DNA of 45,134 bases from Candidatus Desulfobia pelagia (GTDB lineage Bacteria > Desulfobacterota > Desulfobulbia > Desulfobulbales > SURF-16): contig JACNJZ010000065.1 of assembly GCA_014382295.1 (NCBI GenBank), positions 7,085-52,218 on the forward strand, in the 5' to 3' direction. The notes under the pieces were generated by a model. That model saw nothing but the letters and a program-made list of their open reading frames with translations, was not told the DNA's origin and made no database searches. Below are positions 8,197 to 16,983 of the stretch, one piece after another. How positions within the stretch are numbered: the stretch's first letter is position 1; every line of letters begins with the position of its first letter. A program made the position numbers and the translations under genes.

Positions 8197-10686
8197 CTAA
8201 TCAACCTCAATACCCCAGATTTCCCTGGCATATTCTTTTATTGTTCGATCACTGGAGAATTTACCCATTCGTGCTACATTCAATATTGATTTTCTGGCCC
8301 AGTGTTTTGTATCACAAAACGCCCGGCTTATTTTTTCCTGACATTCCAGGTACGACTCCAAATCAAGAAGTAACAGATAAGGATCATTCTCATCCAACAA
8401 GCTGTCAGCAATAGAGCTGAAGAGGTCAGTATCCCCCCTGCTGAAAACCCCGGAGCGGATACTGTCTATTGCTTCAGAAATTACCTTGTTTGCAAAATAG
8501 ATTTGATATGGGGTCCTGCTTTTGTGAAGTTTCTCATACGCAGCCTCTTCTGCCGTCAGTCCGAATATAAAAATATTCTCATCCCCAACCTCTTCACGGA
8601 TTTCAATATTTGCCCCATCCAGTGTGCCAATGGTTAAAGCGCCATTCAGGGCAAATTTCATATTTCCCGTGCCTGAAGCCTCTGTACCTGCAGTAGAAAT
8701 CTGTTCGGAAAGATCAGCTGCAGGAATTATTTTTTCTGCCAGCGAAACATTATAATTAGAGAGAAAGACAACCTTGAGCACATCTCCGACACGAGGATCA
8801 TTATTGACCACATCAGCCACTGATGATATCAATTTGATTATCAGCTTGGCCTTGAAATAGGATGGGGCGGCTTTCCCGGCAAAGATAACTGTCCGGGGCG
8901 TAAATTTACCAGCACCCTCTTTTATGATTCGTTGATAGAGAATGATAACATGAAGAATATTTAACAGTTGGCGTTTGTATTCATGAATGCGTTTCACCTG
9001 GATATCAAACATCGAGTCGAGATTTACATCAATACCACACTCTTCTTTGATCAGGCTGGCCAGCCTCTTTTTGTTTTCGTATTTTACCTGCCGCCATTTC
9101 TTCTGAAAGGAGGCATTCCCGGCTTTCTTTTCAATTTTCCGCAACTGATCAAGATCTGTAACCCAGTCATAGCCAATTTCACTGCCGATCAATGCGGCAA
9201 GCCCAGGATTACTTTTCAATAACCAGCGACGAGGTGTAATACCGTTTGTTTTACTGTTAAACTTTCCAGGGTAAAGCTCATGAAAATCCTTAAATATCCG
9301 CGTTTTCAGCAGCTGGGTATGTAATGCTGCAACTCCATTCACAGAATAGCTTCCTATAATTGCAAGATGAGCCATCCGAATCCTTTTGACTTCACCTTCA
9401 CTTATAATTGACATTTCACGAAGCTTACGGGTATTTCCTGGATATAATGTCGCCACCTTGGCAAGAAAACGCCTGTTAATTTCATAAATAATTTCAAGGT
9501 GCCGCGGCAGCAGCCGGCCCATCATGTCCACCGACCAGGTTTCCAGTGCTTCCGGCATCAGGGTATGGTTTGTATAGGCAAACGTTTTGGTACTGATATC
9601 CCAGGCTTTCTCCCAGCCCAGCCCCTCCTGATCCATTAGAAGCCGCATGAGTTCAGGAATGGCGATAGCCGGATGAGTATCGTTAAGCTGGACTGCAACC
9701 TCATCATAAAAGCTGTCAAAGGTTTTATTCTTCTTTGTGTAGCGGCGAAAAATATCGCTAAAGGTTGCAGCAACGAAAAAATACTGCTGTTTCAACCGAA
9801 GCTCCTGTCCTTCTCTTATATCATCAGAGGGATACAGCACCTTTGAAATGGTCTCAGATTTAACCTTGCTCTGCACAGCCTTAACATAATCTCCTATATT
9901 AAAGGAGGAGAGATCAAGTTCACGGGAAGATCTGGCTGTCCAGAGTCGCAGATTAATAACATGATCATTGTTAAAACCCGGCACCAGAGTGTCACAGGCC
10001 ATTGCCATGACATCTTCTGTATCGACCCATTCCTCACGGTAATTCCCATCATCATCCTGGTAGCTGTTTACGCGGCCATAAAAATGAACAGGATAGACAA
10101 AGGAAGCCCGCTCAAACTCCCAGGGCGTCCCATATCGAAGCCAGTTATCAGGGGTTTCGACTTGGAATCCATCAACCAGCTTCTGATAAAAAAGACCATA
10201 TTCATAACGTATGCCATAGCCATAGGCCGGGATTTGCATGGTAGCGATGGAATCCATAAAACAGGCAGCGAGACGGCCAAGACCGCCATTTCCGAGACCG
10301 GCATCCTCTTCAATGTCCCGAATTGTTTCCAGATCATACCCGAGCTGCTCAAGAGCCTCGGTAACTTCATTCATCAAACCCATATTAATGAGAGAATTAC
10401 CTAATGACCGGCCCACCAGAAATTCGAGGGAAAGATAATAAACCCGTTTCTTTTTTTTGGCATAAACATTTTTCTGCGTAGTAATCCATTTCTCCACCAA
10501 TACATCCCGCAGAGCATAAGCCAGGGCTTTATAGACATCCCTGTTACCAGCCCTCTGGGGATCACGACCCTGGAAACTCATGAGATGATGAAGAATAGTC
10601 TGTTTAAACTGATCAACACTGGTAGATCCAAAAATGCAGGCATAGGGATGCGGAGCAACAACTGTATCCAATAGAGTCTTTTTCAT
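8197..10686 (-). CDS. glgP: Glycogen/starch/alpha-glucan phosphorylase
   Basis: This cytoplasmic PLP enzyme releases glucose-1-phosphate from alpha-1,4-glucan ends. The sequence is family-typical throughout: YYLSLEFLVGR near the N-terminus, EDAGLGNGGLGRLAACF, the PLP-lysine block EASGTGNMKFALNG and GTLDGANIEI near the C-terminus. I chose the ATG at 10686 (829 residues, the usual length) because AGAAGGA lies 6 bases before it; the ORF-track start is a TTG 57 bases upstream without such a site. It follows the CCA enzyme gene on the same strand after a gap that holds a 26-base repeat fragment. It suggests that glycogen is a storage compound in this organism. Confidence 0.97.
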   Translation of the reverse strand: MKKTLLDTVVAPHPYACIFGSTSVDQFKQTILHHLMSFQGRDPQRAGNRDVYKALAYALRDVLVEKWITTQKNVYAKKKKRVYYLSLEFLVGRSLGNSLINMGLMNEVTEALEQLGYDLETIRDIEEDAGLGNGGLGRLAACFMDSIATMQIPAYGYGIRYEYGLFYQKLVDGFQVETPDNWLRYGTPWEFERASFVYPVHFYGRVNSYQDDDGNYREEWVDTEDVMAMACDTLVPGFNNDHVINLRLWTARSSRELDLSSFNIGDYVKAVQSKVKSETISKVLYPSDDIREGQELRLKQQYFFVAATFSDIFRRYTKKNKTFDSFYDEVAVQLNDTHPAIAIPELMRLLMDQEGLGWEKAWDISTKTFAYTNHTLMPEALETWSVDMMGRLLPRHLEIIYEINRRFLAKVATLYPGNTRKLREMSIISEGEVKRIRMAHLAIIGSYSVNGVAALHTQLLKTRIFKDFHELYPGKFNSKTNGITPRRWLLKSNPGLAALIGSEIGYDWVTDLDQLRKIEKKAGNASFQKKWRQVKYENKKRLASLIKEECGIDVNLDSMFDIQVKRIHEYKRQLLNILHVIILYQRIIKEGAGKFTPRTVIFAGKAAPSYFKAKLIIKLISSVADVVNNDPRVGDVLKVVFLSNYNVSLAEKIIPAADLSEQISTAGTEASGTGNMKFALNGALTIGTLDGANIEIREEVGDENIFIFGLTAEEAAYEKLHKSRTPYQIYFANKVISEAIDSIRSGVFSRGDTDLFSSIADSLLDENDPYLLLLDLESYLECQEKISRAFCDTKHWARKSILNVARMGKFSSDRTIKEYAREIWGIEVD

Positions 10687-10743
10687 ATTTTCCTTCTTGT
10701 CATATAACTTCCAGCTCTTGGGAATAAGAACATGAGGAATCAA

Positions 10744-10769
10744 AGACTTTTTACGAGATTGTCAAACAT
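10744..10769 (-). repeat. 26-base solo copy of the palindrome C end
   Basis: The reverse complement of this stretch is identical to 26 bases at the left end of the palindromic element at 14259 (core TCTCGTAAAAAGTC). Only the end is present, so this is a truncated copy or a footprint. It sits 58 bases before the phosphorylase ATG. Confidence 0.7.
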
Positions 10770-10799
10770 AATACACCGGTATTCAGTCTAAGGCCAATC

Positions 10800-12254
10800 C
10801 TAAACCAGGTTTCGCCTCCGGATAAGATCTTCAACAACTTGTAAGGCCTCTTTCCGGTCATGGACATCACCAGAAACCTGAGCCTTTTCCACTTCCTCAA
10901 GCAATTCCCTGAAAACAGGTCCAGGGGTAAGACCCGCTTTAATTAAATCCTGACCAGTGACCAGACGTGGACCGCTCAGGACAGGCTCTACCTGTGTTCT
11001 AAACACGTCATCGACCTGTTCAAACAAATCCGCAAGCTCTTTTTCTATTTCAGGCGGCCTTCCAGGTCCTTGACCTGCAATGCTATCGGCCATGGCAAGC
11101 AGAAAGAGACCGGGGAGATCATCGCCGACAGTCTTCACCAGTTTCAATATCGCCTTCGCCGAAACTTCGCTTTTTCTCGCGACGTTACTCAAATGAAAAG
11201 GCCACATGTGGTTTCCTACAAGACCTGATGTCCGGCTTATATCTTCATTGCTCCATTTCAACCTGCGGCCAATTCCGGCAATGAGTCCCATACCGGCTCG
11301 ATCATGATTGTAAAAGGTAATTCGTTCGTTCCGTATTTCCACAACATCCGGCTTGCCGATATCATGAAACAGGGCGGCCCACTTGAGCCATATTTTCTTT
11401 CTCTTGTCATTGAGATACTGACTCAACCGCTCGGGGTTCTGAAAATATTTTCCGGGATTATTCTGCAGATCCTCCATGGCAAAGAGGGTAGCCAAATTAT
11501 GATCAAATACATCAAGATGATGGTTTGGAGGCTGCTCCAGCCCCGCGCCTTTTTTCAATTCAGGGAAAACCACCCAGAGAAGACCTGCTTCCGCAAGCAT
11601 TCGAAAAACCTCTCCGGTTCGGTTCGATTCCATTATCCGGTAAAACTCATAGGTAACTCTTTCAGGGGAAACATTTTTCAGGAGATGGGCCTGTTCCTGA
11701 ATCATACTCTTTGTTTCTTGCTCTATGCCAAAGCCTGTCACCGCATTGAATCGATATGCACGAAGGAGTCGTAAAGGATCATCAAGGAATGATCCAGAAT
11801 AAACTGAACGGATAATACTGTCCTGTATATCTTTCTCACCATGGACCGGATCTATCAGTTCAATGCTGATACCTTTTTCGAAAGGAGATACAAATTGGAC
11901 AGCCATGGCATTCATGGTAAAATCCCGTTTCACAAGATCCTGAACAATGTCTGTTGCACCATCCCTGAATTCAGCGATATCAATATCGTAACCCCGCCAG
12001 ACAACACGCCCCACACCCGTATCAACATCGAGAAGAACAAAAGTGCCCCCCAGAGTGGCAGCAAGGTGTCTGGCAAAGACAAGACCATTGCTGCTTACTG
12101 CAAGATCAAGATCTCTCGCCAATATACCCCGCCGCCAATCCCTGACAGTGCCGCCAACCACATAAACCTCTACATCGTGAATTTTGGCGGTCCCGACAAC
12201 TGCAGAAACAAGATCCTTCGGATATTTACTGAGCCAGTTATGGGCGGAAGTCAT
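10800..12254 (-). CDS. tRNA nucleotidyltransferase / poly(A) polymerase family with HD domain
   Basis: This is a class II nucleotidyltransferase that adds CCA to tRNA ends or A-tails to RNA. VVGGTVRD (32-39) and DLDL (48-51) form the nucleotide and metal site. RDFTMNAMA (110-118) and DDPLRLLRAYRF (158-169) are conserved neck blocks. An HD domain follows, with LFHDIGKP at 295-302 (His297, Asp298). At 484 residues it is longer than the minimal CCA enzyme, in line with HD-bearing bacterial forms. An AGGA ribosome site lies 6 bases before the ATG. Specificity (full CCA, A-adding or poly(A)) cannot be settled from sequence alone; species with split activities exist. Confidence 0.9.
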   Translation of the reverse strand: MTSAHNWLSKYPKDLVSAVVGTAKIHDVEVYVVGGTVRDWRRGILARDLDLAVSSNGLVFARHLAATLGGTFVLLDVDTGVGRVVWRGYDIDIAEFRDGATDIVQDLVKRDFTMNAMAVQFVSPFEKGISIELIDPVHGEKDIQDSIIRSVYSGSFLDDPLRLLRAYRFNAVTGFGIEQETKSMIQEQAHLLKNVSPERVTYEFYRIMESNRTGEVFRMLAEAGLLWVVFPELKKGAGLEQPPNHHLDVFDHNLATLFAMEDLQNNPGKYFQNPERLSQYLNDKRKKIWLKWAALFHDIGKPDVVEIRNERITFYNHDRAGMGLIAGIGRRLKWSNEDISRTSGLVGNHMWPFHLSNVARKSEVSAKAILKLVKTVGDDLPGLFLLAMADSIAGQGPGRPPEIEKELADLFEQVDDVFRTQVEPVLSGPRLVTGQDLIKAGLTPGPVFRELLEEVEKAQVSGDVHDRKEALQVVEDLIRRRNLV

Positions 12255-12362
12255 AATGTTCCTGTAATCTTTAGTTTTCTTTCCACAATCTGCATGTTAA
12301 TACCTGTGACAATAAAAACCAATATTGACAATACTGTATAAAAACTTAATTCAACTCCAGCC

Positions 12363-13316
12363 ATGCTTTTCACTCGTATTCATATCAAACACATCGATTT
12401 CCCAGATACTGCTTTCAGCCTCAAGCCTGACAATTATACCCGGGGGATCGATGCAAAGATGAAAGTATCCATACAGCGTGCCGGGATCCTTCACCCTCCC
12501 ATAATAAAAGAAAAAACTCCGTCATCATTCCAGATTATCACAGGAAAACAACGCCTTCTGGCCGCAGCAGCTCTTGGACATGCGACCTGCAGCTGCTATA
12601 AGGTTCATTCTGACATATCGGACATCGAGGCTCTGGACATTAGCCTTGAAGACACAATTTTATCCCATCAGCCATCCCCTATTGAACAGGCACATTACCT
12701 CCAGAAGGCACTTGGCCATCTGCCTGTTGATGAAGTGGCAATCCACTACTCAGCAATAACGGGAACAGCCATAAACCCCTTTCACATCAAACAGAAAACA
12801 GCGTTACTTACCCTTGAGGAACCGCTTCAGATTGCTGTCCATGAAAAATCTCTTGATGAAAAAGTAGCCATGGAAATGACCAAAATGTCTTTCGGAGACC
12901 GTTTCGCCCTTTTTGACATTATCTCGGCGCTGCAGCTCAGCGTCAGCAATCAGAAAAAACTGACCTCTTCCTCCAGGGAACTTGCCGGGCGATTGAAAAT
13001 AATGATTCGTGATATTCTTGGCGGTGAAGAGGTATTAAACATTTTTGCCAATGAAGAATCCAACCTTCCCCAAAAAGCCTCCAAGCTCATGGGACTGATT
13101 CACAAAAAACGTTTTCCACGGCTCACGGATGCAGAGAATACTTTCCATACATTTGTATCCGGGGTACATTTACCGAAAAATATATCACTCAATCACTCCC
13201 CCTCTTTTGAGCAGGATACGCTGCAAATGGATATTACATTCAAAAACCAGGATGAATTCATGAAAGTGTGGCCGAAGATAGAAACTCACTTCAGGGTAAC
13301 TTCAGAGGAAATTTAA
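12363..13316 (+). CDS. ParB/Srx-fold N-terminal domain protein
   Basis: This 317-residue protein begins with a ParB-like domain: a span that sets up a (VSIQRAGILHPPII) search-type helix, then the GKQRLLAAAALG block (61-72), equivalent to the GERR nucleotide-binding motif of ParB. A helical middle follows (about 100-210, PIEQAHYLQKAL), like the ParB DNA-binding part. It is not a canonical chromosome-partition ParB, since no parA is next to it and GERR is replaced by GKQR. The gene is followed after 3 bases by the exported DUF4350-like gene, so the two form an operon. Its role is unknown. The divergent CCA-enzyme gene starts 108 bases away. Confidence 0.75.
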   Translation: MLFTRIHIKHIDFPDTAFSLKPDNYTRGIDAKMKVSIQRAGILHPPIIKEKTPSSFQIITGKQRLLAAAALGHATCSCYKVHSDISDIEALDISLEDTILSHQPSPIEQAHYLQKALGHLPVDEVAIHYSAITGTAINPFHIKQKTALLTLEEPLQIAVHEKSLDEKVAMEMTKMSFGDRFALFDIISALQLSVSNQKKLTSSSRELAGRLKIMIRDILGGEEVLNIFANEESNLPQKASKLMGLIHKKRFPRLTDAENTFHTFVSGVHLPKNISLNHSPSFEQDTLQMDITFKNQDEFMKVWPKIETHFRVTSEEI

Positions 13317-13319
13317 GTT

Positions 13320-14096
13320 ATGATCAAAGAAAGAAAAATCGTTTTCAGTTTGCTTTTTACTGTTTTACTACTACTTCCGGTGAATGCACTCGCAGAGTCC
13401 ATAGTTCTTTTTGACCAGGGTCACGGCCAGCAATTTCTTGTTGAAAATAATCGCCCCCTGGACCTGTCTGAACTTGCCACTCTCTTTATCAACGAAGGGG
13501 CGACAATTACAACGTCAAAAGAACAACTCTCAACGGACATCCTGCAAGGAGTAGACACACTCATCATTTCAGGACCTTTTGTCCCTCTTACCGGCCCTGA
13601 AGTGCACGCAATACTGCAGTTTGTCCAACAGGGCGGCAACCTGGCCCTCATGGCCCATATCGCCCAGCCAATCGCCGGTATCATAAAGATGCTGGGGGGC
13701 GTTATTTCCTCTGCCGCAGTCTATGAACAGAAAAATATTATAGGGGGAAACCCAAGGGATTTCATGGTCAACAAACTGGCTGAGCATCCTCTCACCAATG
13801 GACTTGATGCTTTTGCGGCGTATGGAACATGGGCATTAATGGCTGAAAAAGAGGGAACAAAAGAGATAGCAAGCACCAGCGAGGATTCCTGGGTCGATCT
13901 GAACATGAACGGTGTCCTCAATGATCGCGACGCCAAACAATCCTTTGCCCTTATCCTTGCCGGTAATATGGGCATGGGAAAATTTGTAATTTTCGGGGAT
14001 GACGCGCTCTTCCAGAACCAGTTTTTACAGGGCGGCAATCGCATCCTTGGTCAAAATCTGGCCCGCTGGTTCACGCAAAACAGACAGCAGATCTAA
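13320..14096 (+). CDS. Exported DUF4350-like (GATase1-fold) protein
   Basis: This 258-residue protein has a clear signal peptide (to about residue 25, ALA-E). The mature part has the layout of DUF4350/IFT52-like domains with a type-1 glutamine-amidotransferase-like fold: VDTLIISGPFVPLT, then VQQGGNLALMAH and FGDDALFQN near the C-terminus. The cysteine of true amidotransferases is not seen at the expected place, so a binding rather than catalytic role is likely. AGAGGAAA within the end of the upstream gene supplies the ribosome site, coupling it to the ParB-like gene. Two palindromic repeats fill the space after it. Confidence 0.72.
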   Translation: MIKERKIVFSLLFTVLLLLPVNALAESIVLFDQGHGQQFLVENNRPLDLSELATLFINEGATITTSKEQLSTDILQGVDTLIISGPFVPLTGPEVHAILQFVQQGGNLALMAHIAQPIAGIIKMLGGVISSAAVYEQKNIIGGNPRDFMVNKLAEHPLTNGLDAFAAYGTWALMAEKEGTKEIASTSEDSWVDLNMNGVLNDRDAKQSFALILAGNMGMGKFVIFGDDALFQNQFLQGGNRILGQNLARWFTQNRQQI

Positions 14097-14097
14097 T

Positions 14098-14255
14098 AGG
14101 TACCTTTAAAAATTAGGATTTTTGCTTGATAGCAAGGAATGAGAAAATTAAAAAGCACCCACATGGGGCATAAACTCCGCATACCGACAGTGAGCACTTT
14201 TCATTTTGGCAATGACACCGCTAGCGAGCAAAAAGTCAATTTTTCAAGGTTGCCT
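14098..14255 (-). repeat. Palindromic repeat, family 1, copy A
   Basis: This 158-base element runs from AGGTACCTTT to AAGGTTGCCT. Its reverse complement is nearly identical to the element at 25640-25800. Each copy is itself an imperfect palindrome with arms of about 65 bases whose halves share blocks such as GCTAGC and CCAAAAT. It contains no ORF. The shape suits a MITE or a very large REP-like element. It lies directly after a stop codon between convergent genes, where it could also act as a bidirectional terminator. Confidence 0.85.
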
Positions 14256-14258
14256 AAT

Positions 14259-14412
14259 GTTTGACAATCTCGTAAAAAGTCTCGGGATGGCTAAGTAAAA
14301 AGTTTGATATACAAGGCGTAGCATTTTTTCAGATGCGAGGCCATACATGTGGTATGCCGAGTGTCTGAAAAATTGCTACAACGCAGTAGATCGGACTTTT
14401 TACGACGCCATC
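14259..14412. repeat. Palindromic repeat, family 2 (element C)
   Basis: The ends carry TCGTAAAAAGTC (14270-14281) and its reverse complement GACTTTTTACGA (14394-14405). The arms also share an inner block (GCGTAGCATTTTTTCAGA against GCGTTGTAGCAATTTTTCAGA), and the centre is CATAC-ATGTG-GTATG. It starts four bases after element A. A 26-base copy of one end lies at 10744. The far end touches the stop codon of the small secreted protein gene on the other strand. Confidence 0.8.
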
Positions 14413-14740
14413 AATGTTTTATCAGACTTCGATTCCCATATTTGGAGTCAAAAACTGAGTCCTGCCCTGCCGCTGGCTGTGAATTAAGAGCTTTTTCTCT
14501 CAAATCAGTGAGGTCGGCCAGATCCTGAGCTTCCTGAATGGCCTGTTGAGATTGCCTGAAGGATTCAGACGAATTCGGACTATCTAACGGTTCAGAGGGT
14601 GGTTGGGCTGCAATATGCTCAGGAGATGGGGAAACAACATCCTCAACCTGTTCGCCTGCCAGCACATTGCAATTACCTGCAACTAAGAAAATAAAACAGA
14701 AAATGCCAAAAACGAGTTTACAATTTCCATCTTTCCTCAT
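14411..14740 (-). CDS. Small secreted protein, unknown function
   Basis: This 109-residue protein starts with a signal peptide (hydrophobic 9-27, ending VLAG). The mature part is Pro/Ser/Gln-rich and then helical (QQAIQEAQDLADLTDLREKAL). No known domain is recognised. It is a real gene judging by a strong GGGAGGG ribosome site before the ATG and a plausible promoter upstream. The last codons and the TGA fall at the edge of the palindromic repeat, so insertion of that element may have set the present C-terminus. Confidence 0.7.
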   Translation of the reverse strand: MRKDGNCKLVFGIFCFIFLVAGNCNVLAGEQVEDVVSPSPEHIAAQPPSEPLDSPNSSESFRQSQQAIQEAQDLADLTDLREKALNSQPAAGQDSVFDSKYGNRSLIKH

Positions 14741-14788
14741 CTGCCCTCCCGGTTATCATTTTCCTTATTTTGAAACAACTATATAAAA

Positions 14789-14816
14789 ATCATACTACAA
14801 CATAGTAGCATTGCAA
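14789..14816 (-). promoter_or_regulatory. Probable sigma70 promoter of the small secreted protein
   Basis: On the minus strand TTGCAA, a 16-base spacer and TATGAT lie 49 bases before the ATG. The sequence around it is AT-rich. Confidence 0.4.
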
Positions 14817-14864
14817 GTTAATTTCACACCAGAAAAAAGATAGGAGATATCTTTCAGGCCTCCC

Positions 14865-15281
14865 TCACTCTCCAATAATTTTCACCAGCACCCGTTTCTT
14901 TCTGCGGCCATCAAATTCTCCGTAAAAAATCTGTTCCCAGGTTCCGAAATGGAGCTTGCCTTCTGTAATTGCGACAACCACCTCACGCCCCATAACCTGT
15001 CTCTTCAAATGGGCGTCGGCATTATCTTCATAGCCATTATGCCGGTATTGGCTTGTGGGGGCATGGGGGGCAAGTTTTTCGAGCCAGACATCATAATCAT
15101 GATGAAGGCCTGATTCATCATCATTAATAAAGACCGAAGCGGTTATATGCATCGCATTACAGAGAAGAAGACCTTCCTGAATACCGCTTTCAGCAAGGAC
15201 TTTTTCAACCTGAGGGGTGATGTTGATAAACGCTCTCCGACTGGGAACCTCGAACCACAGTTCTTTATGGTAGCTTTTCAT
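14865..15281 (-). CDS. yjbQ: YjbQ / UPF0047 family protein
   Basis: This is a compact 138-residue cytoplasmic protein of the YjbQ family, members of which have been linked to weak thiamine-phosphate synthase activity; the true role is unsettled. Family blocks are visible: [33 protein letters not shown] and [19 protein letters not shown] moved the start from the GTG at 15320 to the ATG at 15281 because this gives the usual family length and AAGGAG precedes it, though with a long 13-base spacing. It is the last gene of the MurU-AmgK-Der group. Confidence 0.88.
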   Translation of the reverse strand: MKSYHKELWFEVPSRRAFINITPQVEKVLAESGIQEGLLLCNAMHITASVFINDDESGLHHDYDVWLEKLAPHAPTSQYRHNGYEDNADAHLKRQVMGREVVVAITEGKLHFGTWEQIFYGEFDGRRKKRVLVKIIGE

Positions 15282-15341
15282 GACTTTTCTTCTACTCCTT
15301 GCAGTACTTAAACGGTTCACATTCTATTAAGTCCCAATGTG

Positions 15342-15587
15342 TCACGGGCTATCCTCATCAGACTGCCTGGCACCACAATATCGGCACTGCTCAGCTTTTT
15401 TAAGAATTTTCCTGTGACAGCTTACACAGTTTTTCAATTCAGGAATAAGCCTGAAAGCGGCCAAGAGCATCACCACAGCACCTGAGACAACAGGGATCGG
15501 GGCCGTGACCACCTCAGAATTGTATGTCAACACCCCCATAACTAAGGAAAAAAGACCTACAACAAAAGCAATACTGCGAAATGACAT
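15342..15587 (-). CDS. Small membrane protein with C-terminal zinc ribbon
   Basis: This 81-residue protein has two hydrophobic helices (about 6-22 and 30-46), followed by CVSCHRKILKKAEQCRYCG, a C-x2-C, 10 residues, C-x2-C zinc ribbon. The ATG at 15587 has AAGGAG seven bases upstream; the longer ORF-track start is a TTG without such a site. The layout (two helices, then a cytoplasmic or periplasmic ribbon) is common in small bacterial zinc-ribbon proteins of unknown role. It lies between der and yjbQ and is probably co-transcribed with them. Confidence 0.75.
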   Translation of the reverse strand: MSFRSIAFVVGLFSLVMGVLTYNSEVVTAPIPVVSGAVVMLLAAFRLIPELKNCVSCHRKILKKAEQCRYCGARQSDEDSP

Positions 15588-15633
15588 AGAGAAACTCCTT
15601 ATCAAAAGCTGTTTTCCAACAGCACATAATCCG

Positions 15634-16983
15634 TTATTGTTTACCGTACTTATCCCGTTTCCTCTCCTTCAAGATAATCTTGAGAGATGTTTTTTCCAGG
15701 CCCAGTATAGAACGGAACTGATTCACCAGAAACCGGTAATATGAAAAATGTACCCCTTTGGGATAATTAACGAATATAATGAATGTCGGCGGTTTATTAC
15801 TGATCTGGGTTGTGTAATAGAACTTCAACCTTCTGCCTTTATGAAGCGGTGGAGTATGAACCTCCGTAGCCTTCTGTAGAGCCCTGTTCAATTTATTCGT
15901 GGTAAATGTCTTTGTATACTGACTGTAAATTTCATTGATAGTCGGCAGTATTTTCTTTATCCCTGAGCCGGTCAAAGCTGAGATTGTAATTCGTGGAGCA
16001 AATTCCATAAATCTGGTGGACATAGCTACTTCATCAAGAACCCACTTCTGCTGTTTTTTATCGCCTTTCAGAAGATCCCACTTATTTACCAATACAAGAC
16101 ATGCCCTGCCTCTTTCCAGCGCATACCCGATCACCTTGGTATCCTGTTCGGCAATCCCCTCACCAGCATCAATGAGCAAGAGAACAACATCACAGCGCTC
16201 CATCGCCTTCAATGCCCGAATGACACTGAACTTCTCAAGTCTGTCCTGAACTTTTCCCTTCCTTCGTATACCGGCTGTATCAATGAGCAGATAGTTCGAA
16301 CCATTACTCTCAAGGAGAGTGTCAACCGAATCTCTTGTTGTCCCGGGAATGTCTGAAACAACCATGCGATCCTGACCAAGCAACCTGTTGATCAGAGATG
16401 ATTTCCCTACATTTGGTCTGCCAATACAGGCGAGCATGATGGTTTCGTCAGGTATTCCTTCAATCTCTTCCGGAGGAGCAAGATTTTCAACAAGAGTATC
16501 AAACAGGTCTTTTATCCCGTATCCATGTTCCGCCGAAACTGGCCACAACTTATCGACACCCAGTTCAAAAAACTGCGGAACAAGAGTATCTTCCTGCTCT
16601 GGCCCGTCTATCTTATTCACAACATGATAGAGAGGTTTACTGGATCGCCGGAGAAGACGAACAACTTCATAATCCTCGGCAAGCAGACCGCCCCTGCCAT
16701 CCAGCAGAAAAATAATAAGATCTGCCTCCTGGATAGCCTGCCAGGTCTGCTCCTGAATAAAAGCAGACATCTTCTCATCCCTGCCCAGCTCAATACCTCC
16801 GGTATCAATGAGAACAAATGAACGATCTTCCCATGTCACCTTTTCATAATGCCGATCCCGGGTCACACCCGGAGTCGGATCGACGATTGCTTTTCTGCTT
16901 TTTATCAGCCTATTGAACAAAGTAGATTTCCCAACATTAGGGCGACCAACAAGGGCAATAACAGGGCACTGTTCATTTTTCAT
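15634..16983 (-). CDS. der: Ribosome biogenesis GTPase Der (EngA)
   Basis: This essential double GTPase acts in 50S ribosome assembly. The first G domain has GRPNVGKST (13-21), DTGG and NKID (133-136). The second has GRPNVGKSS (198-206), DTAG and NKWD. A KH-like C-terminal domain ends with a basic tail. Its 449 residues match the usual length. Its ATG overlaps the stop of the AmgK-like gene by four bases (ATGA), so the cell-wall recycling pair and Der are translationally linked. Confidence 0.98.
   Translation of the reverse strand: MKNEQCPVIALVGRPNVGKSTLFNRLIKSRKAIVDPTPGVTRDRHYEKVTWEDRSFVLIDTGGIELGRDEKMSAFIQEQTWQAIQEADLIIFLLDGRGGLLAEDYEVVRLLRRSSKPLYHVVNKIDGPEQEDTLVPQFFELGVDKLWPVSAEHGYGIKDLFDTLVENLAPPEEIEGIPDETIMLACIGRPNVGKSSLINRLLGQDRMVVSDIPGTTRDSVDTLLESNGSNYLLIDTAGIRRKGKVQDRLEKFSVIRALKAMERCDVVLLLIDAGEGIAEQDTKVIGYALERGRACLVLVNKWDLLKGDKKQQKWVLDEVAMSTRFMEFAPRITISALTGSGIKKILPTINEIYSQYTKTFTTNKLNRALQKATEVHTPPLHKGRRLKFYYTTQISNKPPTFIIFVNYPKGVHFSYYRFLVNQFRSILGLEKTSLKIILKERKRDKYGKQ

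Noticed and set aside
12325-12352. TTGACA box before the ParB-like gene
   Set aside because: No good -10 at 16-18 bases; only weak TTAATT-like sequence, so no promoter is claimed.
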